Assembly (NCBI GenBank): GCA_964388085.1
Contig: CAYLZW010000145.1
Span: 1-13,916, forward strand
From: CAYLZW01 sp964388085
GTDB lineage: Bacteria > Myxococcota > UBA727 > CAYLZW01
Direction of reading: 5' to 3'
Length of the DNA: 13,916 nt
Made by a program: the position numbers and the translations under genes. The notes under the pieces are model-generated. The model saw only the letters and a list, made by a program, of their open reading frames with translations, was not told where the DNA came from and did not search any database. Shown piece after piece: positions 7,596 to 12,627 of this stretch. Position 1 is the stretch's first letter, and each line of letters begins with the position of its first letter.

Positions 7596-8558
7596 TCACG
7601 GCTCCGAGGGCTCGGCGCCGAAGCCTTGCCAGTCGACGAAGGGCGCCATCATCCCGCTGACGAGCGCGAGCGCGAGGGTGCCGCCCGCGAAGGACCAGAG
7701 CGCGATCTCGCTGCCCACCAGCAGCCGCTCCTGGCCCTTCAGCTGCGCGCCGCTGACCACCTGCTGCACGCTCAGGGCGGCGGTCTCCTGATAGGCCGCC
7801 TGGTTCAACGCCCAGAAGGCGCCGGCGAGCGCGGTGCCCGCTCCGGCGGCGCCGGTGACGACGACGGCGCTCCAGAAAGACCACACGGGCAGCGGCGGCG
7901 GATTCAGGCGCACGGCCATCTGCGGATCGACGCCGCGCACCGCTCCCTCGCGCAGCTCCCGCTCGGGGAAGAGCTCCGCCACGACGGGGCCGAGGGCGGC
8001 GAGGAATTCTTCGCCGTCCGCCGCGGCGAGCGTGCGCGTCACCTGGGCCTCCACGCGCGCGCTGCGCTGGTCGACGCGCTTGAGCCCGAGGATGGACTGC
8101 TCGTTCAAGGTCGCGAGGCCGCCGATGATGAGGATGTCGGCGCCAAGCGCGCCCGCCACCTCGGCCAGGCAGCTCTCTTCCTCGTCGCAGCCCACCAGTT
8201 GCTTCTGCGCCTCGAGGTCGAGCATGGCCCGCACCTCGTCCATGCTGATGACGCTCACGCCGCGCAGCTTGCGGATCTCAGCGAGCAAGCTCTCGAGGAA
8301 GACGCGCCCGACCTTGGGCTCTGTGCCCGACAGCTCGAGATCGGCGACGGCGATGCGCACCGCCGGCGCGAGGACCGTCGGGATGCGCGCGTCGACGACG
8401 TCCTCGCCCGTGGCGGGCGCTTCGGCCTCTTCGACGTCGGGGGCTCGCGGCGCCGGCTCCGCCGCCGGCGTCACCTCGTGCACGGCTGCGGGCACCTCCG
8501 CCGCGAGCGCAGCGGTCGACGCGAGGAGGGCGAATGCAACACAGAGGGCGCGCGACAT
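7596..8558 (-). CDS. Exported TolB/FlgT-like protein with two C-terminal membrane helices
   Basis: This encodes 320 residues of unknown specific function. ATG 8558 was chosen because it opens a clean signal peptide (MSRALCVAFALLASTAALAA, then Glu21); the frame continues upstream to 8810 but would overlap the divergent lipoprotein gene. Residues 21-60 are an Ala/Pro/Glu-rich linker. Residues about 66-200 have the pattern of the TolB N-terminal/FlgT/CsgG-like fold common in myxobacterial proteins: RIAVADLEL, then a helix, VSVISMDEVRAML, the signature CDEEESCLAEVAGALGADILIIGGL, and a second strand set. C124 and C130 could form a disulfide. Helices at about 226-250 and 283-303 anchor the C-terminus. 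Such proteins are usually envelope-located sensors or assembly factors; that role is inferred. It is convergent with the kelch gene (22-bp gap) and divergent from the next lipoprotein gene. The start has no visible ribosome site. Confidence 0.8.
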   Translation of the reverse strand: MSRALCVAFALLASTAALAAEVPAAVHEVTPAAEPAPRAPDVEEAEAPATGEDVVDARIPTVLAPAVRIAVADLELSGTEPKVGRVFLESLLAEIRKLRGVSVISMDEVRAMLDLEAQKQLVGCDEEESCLAEVAGALGADILIIGGLATLNEQSILGLKRVDQRSARVEAQVTRTLAAADGEEFLAALGPVVAELFPERELREGAVRGVDPQMAVRLNPPPLPVWSFWSAVVVTGAAGAGTALAGAFWALNQAAYQETAALSVQQVVSGAQLKGQERLLVGSEIALWSFAGGTLALALVSGMMAPFVDWQGFGAEPSEP

Positions 8559-8565
8559 ACCGGCG

Positions 8566-8571
8566 ACTATA
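8566..8571 (-). promoter_or_regulatory. -10-like TATAGT, seven bases from the ATG
   Basis: Read on the minus strand, the context is GCCTATAGTCGCCGGT then ATG 8558. TATAGT is a good -10 hexamer, and its spacing would put the transcription start on or next to the A of the start codon. No purine-rich ribosome site and no clear -35 are visible, so a leaderless transcript is likely if this is the promoter. Confidence 0.45.
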
Positions 8572-8641
8572 GGCCACGCGGCCTGTCGTGGGCCTTGGCG
8601 CGCGCACGGCACGGCTCCGGTGGCGCGCGGCGAGCTTGCGC

Positions 8642-8647
8642 TATGGT
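8642..8647 (+). promoter_or_regulatory. -10-like TATGGT before the Cys-rich lipoprotein gene
   Basis: The context GCGCTATGGTCGCG resembles the TATAGT context of the divergent gene (CTATxGTCGC in both). Transcription would start near 8654, leaving a leader of about 17 bases that includes AAGGGGG (8661-8667) as the ribosome site. No clear -35 is visible. Confidence 0.4.
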
Positions 8648-8671
8648 CGCGTCTCACACGAAGGGGGCCTG

Positions 8672-9430
8672 ATGCCGATCCTTTCCGTTCGTTCCGGTGC
8701 GCTCGTTCTCGCCCTCTGCCTCGTAGGGTGCTCGAAGGGCGCGCCAGACAAGCCGGCGCCGACGACGGTGGAGGACGAAGCCCCGGTGGAAGCAGCCGCC
8801 CCGACGACACCTCCTGTGGCCGCGGCCCCGAACGCCGAGGGGGAGTGCGCCGACATGGCGTGCTTCCTCGCCGCGGCGAAGGAGTGCCGGAAGAGCACGC
8901 ACGTGAGCACGAAAGAGCTCGAGCTCATGGGCATGAAGCACAAGATCACCGAGCGGCTCGAGATCGAGGGCAGCGAGGGAGACAAATGCGCGTTCAGCCG
9001 CCGCGCCCTCGCCGTCAAGCTCGAGATCGGCGCGGAAATGCGCGCCTTTCTCGCCGAGAAGGGCAGCACCGACGCCGACGTCGACAAGATGGAGCGCGAG
9101 GCGCTCGCCAACCTCCAGCAGCAGGGGAACGACGTGCAGCGCTGCGTCATGGCGGCGAGCGCGCTCGTGAAGGCGCTCGAGCAGGAGTCCCGCGGCGTGT
9201 TCGACACGGCGTCGTGGAGCGACTGTGCACAGCCCGAGCGGCAGTGCCCGGAGCCGCCGGGCATGCTCTTCCCGGGCTGCAGCCTCGGGGGATGCGAGTC
9301 GGGCGGGTGGCCTATCACCTGCGCCACCCCCGACGGGCGCACGAGCCACTGTCGGCTCGATGGCACCGTCGCCGCCGGCCTGGCCGTGGGCTGCAGCGAG
9401 GAGGGCCGGCTGCGCCTCGGCACGCCTTGA
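8672..9430 (+). CDS. Cys-rich hypothetical lipoprotein
   Basis: This encodes a 252-residue precursor of unknown function. ATG 8672 gives a short signal with a textbook lipobox L-V-G-C, making Cys20 the lipidated residue; AAGGGGG sits four bases upstream. A Pro/Ala/Thr-rich tether covers about 21-56. Residues about 57-180 are mostly helical and charged (for example VDKMEREALANLQQQ), with five Cys. Residues about 185-241 hold seven more Cys in a compact Gly/Cys-rich tail (CPEPPGMLFPGCSLGGC). Beyond Cys20 the mature protein has twelve cysteines, an even number that fits six disulfides in the periplasm or at the surface. I recognise no family. It is divergent from the TolB-like gene across a 113-base shared promoter region and convergent with yjbQ, with only seven bases between the stops. 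Confidence 0.8.
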   Translation: MPILSVRSGALVLALCLVGCSKGAPDKPAPTTVEDEAPVEAAAPTTPPVAAAPNAEGECADMACFLAAAKECRKSTHVSTKELELMGMKHKITERLEIEGSEGDKCAFSRRALAVKLEIGAEMRAFLAEKGSTDADVDKMEREALANLQQQGNDVQRCVMAASALVKALEQESRGVFDTASWSDCAQPERQCPEPPGMLFPGCSLGGCESGGWPITCATPDGRTSHCRLDGTVAAGLAVGCSEEGRLRLGTP

Positions 9431-9437
9431 GGAACGC

Positions 9438-9851
9438 TCAGCCCACCACGGTGACGCTGACGCGTCGACGGTGCGGCCGCGTCCGGTGTTCAAAGAGGTA
9501 GACGCCCTGCCAGGTGCCGAGATCGCAGCGCCCGCCCTGTATCGGCAGCGACAGCGACGTGCTCGTGAGCAACGTGCGCACGTGCGCGGACATGTCGTCG
9601 GGCCCCTCGTCGGTGTGCCGGTACAGCGGATCTCCGTCGGGCACGAGGCGGCTCAGGAACGCCTCGAGGTCGCGGCGCACGTCGGGGTCGGCGTTCTCGT
9701 TGACGAACAGCGACGCGCTCGTGTGGTGCACGAAGACGGTGGCGAGCCCGGTCTCGACGCCGGAGCGCGCGATGACCGCTTGCACGAAGGCGGTGATGTC
9801 GACGGTGCAGCGGCCGCCGGTCTCGATGTGGGTCTCGTCTCGAAAGGCCAT
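9438..9851 (-). CDS. yjbQ: YjbQ/UPF0047 family protein
   Basis: At 137 residues this matches the usual ~130-140 of the family. Signature blocks are all present: FVHHTSASLFVNENADPDV, then RHTDEGPDDMSAHVR, SLSLPIQGGRCDLGTWQGVYLFEHR at the C-terminal end. The conserved His, Asn and Asp/Glu residues in the first two blocks line the pocket of this trimeric cytosolic family. Some members have been reported to show thiamine-phosphate synthase activity, but the physiological role is unsettled and nothing here links it to thiamine genes. ATG 9851 is fixed by a strong GAGGAGGA ribosome site (9861-9868 on this strand). It is convergent with the Cys-rich lipoprotein gene and divergent from the small membrane-protein gene. 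A possible -10 (TACACC, 9875-9880) lies just upstream. Confidence 0.92.
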   Translation of the reverse strand: MAFRDETHIETGGRCTVDITAFVQAVIARSGVETGLATVFVHHTSASLFVNENADPDVRRDLEAFLSRLVPDGDPLYRHTDEGPDDMSAHVRTLLTSTSLSLPIQGGRCDLGTWQGVYLFEHRTRPHRRRVSVTVVG

Positions 9852-9920
9852 GGCGCTGCCTCCTCCTCGAGATGGGTGTAGCGTGTTCGCGAGGGCATAG
9901 GCAGGGAGGCCGCCTTTCGC

Positions 9921-9926
9921 TAGCGT
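9921..9926 (+). promoter_or_regulatory. -10-like TAGCGT before the small membrane protein and egtD
   Basis: The context TTTCGCTAGCGTGCGG is similar to TTGCGCTATGGTCGCG upstream of the 8672 gene (shared CGCTA-x-x-GT). It would start transcription near 9933, about 30 bases before ATG 9963, and would serve both 9963-10154 and egtD. No clear -35 is visible. Confidence 0.35.
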
Positions 9927-9962
9927 GCGGCGCCTTCAGTCCTCGTTCGGGAGCGTGCGCTC

Positions 9963-10154
9963 ATGATGGAGACACTCATCGCCGTCGGTGTCGGCGTCGT
10001 CGTCGTGGGAGGGATCCTGACGCTGGTGTGGCGCATCCTCACGGGTGACCGCCAACAAAAGCGCCTCGAGGAGCAGCTCGCGCAATTCGCGCTGCAGGAC
10101 AAGCCGGGCGCCGAGGGCAAGCCGGGCGCCGAGCCGAAAAAGAGCAAGAAGTAG
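9963..10154 (+). CDS. Small single-pass membrane protein upstream of egtD
   Basis: This encodes 63 residues, function unknown. Residues about 4-25 are one strongly hydrophobic helix (Val/Gly/Ile/Leu-rich, ending LVWRIL). A basic, Gln/Leu-rich amphipathic stretch follows (GDRQQKRLEEQLAQFALQ, possible coiled coil), then a tail made of two KPGAE units and a KKSKK end. The positive charge after the helix predicts a cytoplasmic C-terminus. GGGAG at 9949-9953 serves ATG 9963; the second ATG at 9966 is an equal alternative. Only 23 bases separate its TAG from the egtD start, with no terminator, so co-transcription is likely. That gives an association with ergothioneine synthesis by position only; it could equally be an unrelated small membrane protein. 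Confidence 0.65.
   Translation: MMETLIAVGVGVVVVGGILTLVWRILTGDRQQKRLEEQLAQFALQDKPGAEGKPGAEPKKSKK
10101..10133 (+). repeat. Tandem 15-bp repeat encoding KPGAE twice
   Basis: AAGCCGGGCGCCGAG occurs at 10101-10115 and 10119-10133, giving an 18-bp period in frame. It codes KPGAEG-KPGAEP in the tail of the small membrane protein. Identical codons suggest a recent in-frame duplication. Confidence 0.85.
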
Positions 10155-10177
10155 GGCCGCGGCCCGACGAGGTGCCC

Positions 10178-11191
10178 GTGAGCGATGGCTACCGCATCCT
10201 GACGCCCGCGGAGCTCGCCGCCGGCCGCCACGTGCGCGACTTCGCGCTCGAGACCCTGGTCGGGCTCAGCCAGGAGCCGAAGCGCCTGCCGAGCCGCTAC
10301 ATCTACGACGACGTCGGCAGCGAGCTGTTCCAGCGCATCTGCGATCTGCCCGAGTATTACCCGACGCGCTGCGAGCACGAGATCCTCGAGCGGCACAAGC
10401 GTCAGATCCTCGCGCTCACGGGCGAGGCGCCGCTGAACCTCGTCGACCTCGGCGCCGGCGACGGGCGCAAGACGCGCGTCTTGCTCGAGCACTTCACGGC
10501 CGAGGGTAAAGACTTCCGCTACGTGCCCATCGACATCTCCGAGGGCGCCATGAAGACGCTCGTCGAAAAGGTGCGGGCACAGACGCCGGCGGTGAGAACG
10601 GACGGCATCGTGTCGGAGTACTTCGAGGGCATCGCCTGGCTCGGCGACACCTCGCCCGACCGCCGAAACCTGGTGCTCTTCCTCGGCTCCAACATCGGCA
10701 ACTTCGGCCGCGGCCAGGCGCGCGCGATGCTGCTCCGGCTCTGGGAGGCCGCCAAGGACGGCGACCTCCTGCTCATCGGCTTCGACCTCAAGAAGGACAT
10801 CGAGATCCTGCTCGACGCCTACAACGACCCCGCCGGCGTGACGGCCGCGTTCAACAAGAACCTCTTGCAGCGCATCAACAGCGAGCTCGGCGGCGAATTC
10901 GATCTCGAGCGCTTCCGGCACTTCTCGACCTACAACGTGTTCTCCGGCGCCATGGAGAGCTACCTCGTCAGCCTCGAGGAGCAGACCGTGTACATCGACG
11001 CGCTGCACGCGAGCTTCTCGTTCGAGTCGTGGGAGCCCATCCACACGGAGTACTCCTATAAGTACCTGCTCTCCGACGTGGAGTCGCTGGCCGCGCACGC
11101 GGGCTTCTCCATCGAGGCGAACCTGTTCGACGAGAAGGGCTGGTTCCTCGACTCCATCTGGCGCGTGCGCAAGGGCGATCCTCGTCGCTGA
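10178..11191 (+). CDS. egtD: L-histidine N-alpha-methyltransferase (ergothioneine biosynthesis)
   Basis: This enzyme transfers three methyl groups from S-adenosylmethionine to histidine, making hercynine, the first committed step to ergothioneine; it is cytosolic. GTG 10178 (337 residues) is preferred because GAGG at 10169-10172 is five bases upstream; GTG 10172 would overlap that site. Family motifs: SRYIYDDVGSELF (39-51), LPEYYPTR (57-64), the SAM motif VDLGAGDGRKT (89-99) with Asp119 in VPIDIS, LGSNIGNF (169-176) and GFDLKKD (201-207). Compared from memory with Mycobacterium smegmatis EgtD, pocket residues Asn166, Tyr206, Glu282 and Ser284 match Asn175, Tyr215, Glu291 and Ser293, all offset by nine, while Met252 falls on Ser261. 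It probably shares a transcript with the small membrane-protein gene and is convergent with egtB. Given the Ser261 change, a related betaine-forming specificity is possible. Confidence 0.92.
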   Translation: MSDGYRILTPAELAAGRHVRDFALETLVGLSQEPKRLPSRYIYDDVGSELFQRICDLPEYYPTRCEHEILERHKRQILALTGEAPLNLVDLGAGDGRKTRVLLEHFTAEGKDFRYVPIDISEGAMKTLVEKVRAQTPAVRTDGIVSEYFEGIAWLGDTSPDRRNLVLFLGSNIGNFGRGQARAMLLRLWEAAKDGDLLLIGFDLKKDIEILLDAYNDPAGVTAAFNKNLLQRINSELGGEFDLERFRHFSTYNVFSGAMESYLVSLEEQTVYIDALHASFSFESWEPIHTEYSYKYLLSDVESLAAHAGFSIEANLFDEKGWFLDSIWRVRKGDPRR

Positions 11192-11216
11192 GCGCGCCGC
11201 GCGCCCCGCTCAGCGA
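11185..11216. terminator. Inverted repeat spanning both egt stop codons
   Basis: TCGCTGAGCG (11185-11194) and CGCTCAGCGA (11207-11216) are perfect ten-base complements around a twelve-base GC-rich loop. The left arm contains the TGA of egtD and the right arm the TCA that is the egtB stop on the other strand. The position between convergent genes suggests a bidirectional terminator, but there is no T tract on either side. Confidence 0.5.
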
Positions 11217-12508
11217 GCGTCACGCGCGAGGCGCACGCCGGTCATCTGCCAGCGGTCGGGCGCGTGGAAGAAGTTCCGGTACGTGACGCGCACGTGCCGC
11301 GCCGGCGTGAAGCACGAGCCGCCGCGCAGCACGATCTGGTTGCACATGAACTTGCCGTTGTACTCGCCGAGGGAGCCCGCGAGCGGGCGGAAGCCGGGGT
11401 AGGGCGCGTACGCGCTCTGGGTCCACTCCCAGACGCCGCCGAGCAGCTGCGACAGGCCGCGCTCGCCGGCGTTCGCGCTGCTCGCCCTTGGGTGCAGGCG
11501 CCCGTCGCCGGCGAGGCCGCCGTCGTCGTGCGGCACGGCGCAGGCCGCCATCACCTCCCACTCGACCTCGCTCGGCAGCCGCGCGCCGGCCCAGCGGGCG
11601 TACGCGTCCGCCTCGAGGAAGCTGAGGTGACAGACCGGCTCATCGTCGTCGAGCGGCAAGAGCCCGGCGAGCGTGAACACCTGCCAAGCGCCGCCGTCGT
11701 GCGTCCAGTACAGCGGCGCGCGCAGGCCCTCTCGCTGCACCGTCTCCCAGCCGTCGCTGAGCCAGAGCTCCGGCCGCGCGTAGCCGTCGTCCTCGAGGAA
11801 GGCGCGGTACTCGCCGCACGTCACCGGCCGGGAGGCGAGCTCGAAGGGCTCGGCGTAGACCCTGTGCCGCGGGCCCTCGTTGTCGAACGCGAAGCCGCCC
11901 CCGCCGTGACCGATCTCGACGAGGCCGCCCGCGTGCGCGAGCCAACGCAAGGGCGCCGTCGTGCTGCCCGCCTCCGCCGCCCGCGCGCGGTACGACGGGG
12001 AGAGCGGGCTCTGCGCGAGCACGTGCTTGATGTCGCTGAGCAAGAGCTCCTGGTGCTGTTGCTCATGGTGCAGGCCGAGCTCGATGACGCGCTCCACCTC
12101 GGGGCCGGCCCCCTTCGCCAGCAGCTCGCCCATGGCCGCGTCGACGTGCGCGCGGTAGGCGAGCACCTCGCGCACGGTCGGTCGCGACAGATGGCCTCGA
12201 CGAGGGCGCGCGTGCATGGGGCCGACGCTCTGGTAGTAGCTGTTGAACAGGAAGTCGTAGCGCGGGTGGTGCTCGCGATAGCCCGGCACGGCCTCCTTCA
12301 GCACGAAGCGCTCGAAGAACCACGCCGTGTGCGCGAGGTGCCACTTGGTCGGGCTCACGTCCGGCATGGTCTGGATGCACATGTCCTCGGGCTCGAGCGG
12401 CTGCACCAGCGCGAGCGTCTCGGCGCGCACTTCGTGAAAGCGCGCCGCCAGCGCCGCGCCTCGCAGCGATGGGGTCTCCTCGAAAGCGATCGTCGTCGTG
12501 GAGCTCAT
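11210..12508 (-). CDS. egtB: Ergothioneine sulfoxide synthase EgtB (iron-dependent)
   Basis: This enzyme uses oxygen and a non-heme iron to join a thiol donor to hercynine, forming the sulfoxide precursor of ergothioneine; cytosolic, 432 residues, a typical length. The N-terminal DinB-like domain carries KWHLAHTAWFFE (55-66) and HHEQQHQELLL (147-157); His60, His148 and His152 are the expected three-histidine iron ligands. The C-terminal formylglycine-generating-enzyme/sulfatase-modifying fold starts at about residue 190 and ends with GGVWEWTQSAYAPYPGF, GEYNGKFMCNQIVLRGGSC and YRNFFHAPDRWQMTGVRLAR. FNSYYQSVGP (88-97) places a Tyr pair at 91-92, like Tyr93/Tyr94 reported in the cysteine-using EgtB of Chloracidobacterium thermophilum. 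Cysteine is therefore the likely donor (inference). ATG 12508 is preceded by an ACGAGG ribosome site. It is convergent with egtD and divergent from the aspartate kinase gene. Confidence 0.93.
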   Translation of the reverse strand: MSSTTTIAFEETPSLRGAALAARFHEVRAETLALVQPLEPEDMCIQTMPDVSPTKWHLAHTAWFFERFVLKEAVPGYREHHPRYDFLFNSYYQSVGPMHARPRRGHLSRPTVREVLAYRAHVDAAMGELLAKGAGPEVERVIELGLHHEQQHQELLLSDIKHVLAQSPLSPSYRARAAEAGSTTAPLRWLAHAGGLVEIGHGGGGFAFDNEGPRHRVYAEPFELASRPVTCGEYRAFLEDDGYARPELWLSDGWETVQREGLRAPLYWTHDGGAWQVFTLAGLLPLDDDEPVCHLSFLEADAYARWAGARLPSEVEWEVMAACAVPHDDGGLAGDGRLHPRASSANAGERGLSQLLGGVWEWTQSAYAPYPGFRPLAGSLGEYNGKFMCNQIVLRGGSCFTPARHVRVTYRNFFHAPDRWQMTGVRLARDAR

Positions 12509-12531
12509 GGGGGACCTCGTGGCGCGGGCGG

Positions 12532-12550
12532 TAACGTTCGCTGTTCGTTA
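12532..12550. promoter_or_regulatory. Candidate operator in the egtB/aspartate kinase divergent region
   Basis: TAACGTTCGCTGTTCGTTA has five-base inverted ends (TAACG/CGTTA) and two direct GTTCG units seven bases apart. It is AT-rich compared with its surroundings and lies 23 bases upstream of the egtB start and about 77 bases upstream of the kinase start, a fitting place for a repressor or activator site. No known regulator is recognised. Confidence 0.35.
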
Positions 12551-12627
12551 GTCACAGACGGGCCGGCGCTCAAGGCGGTCACCCTGCGGGTGGCCGTGCT
12601 AAACGCGCAGGGCCACGGGGAGCTACC

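Noticed and set aside
7571..7598. A terminator between the kelch gene and the TolB-like gene.
   Set aside because: Only a five-base AGCGG/CCGCT pairing with a long loop and no T tract is visible.
8559..8810. An 84-codon extension of the TolB-like protein to 8810.
   Set aside because: It buries a clean signal peptide and overlaps the signal peptide region of the divergent Cys-rich lipoprotein gene.
9428..9440. TGAG/CTCA inverted repeat between the Cys-rich lipoprotein gene and yjbQ as a terminator.
   Set aside because: The arms are only four bases and follow trivially from two facing TGA stops.
7626..9501. Long plus-strand frames opposite the TolB-like gene and across the lipoprotein gene.
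   Set aside because: No motif or ribosome site, and Ser/Arg/Ala or Arg/His/Leu composition typical of shadow frames.
9225..9900. Plus-strand frames opposite yjbQ (up to 218 codons).
   Set aside because: yjbQ has full family motifs and a strong ribosome site on the other strand.
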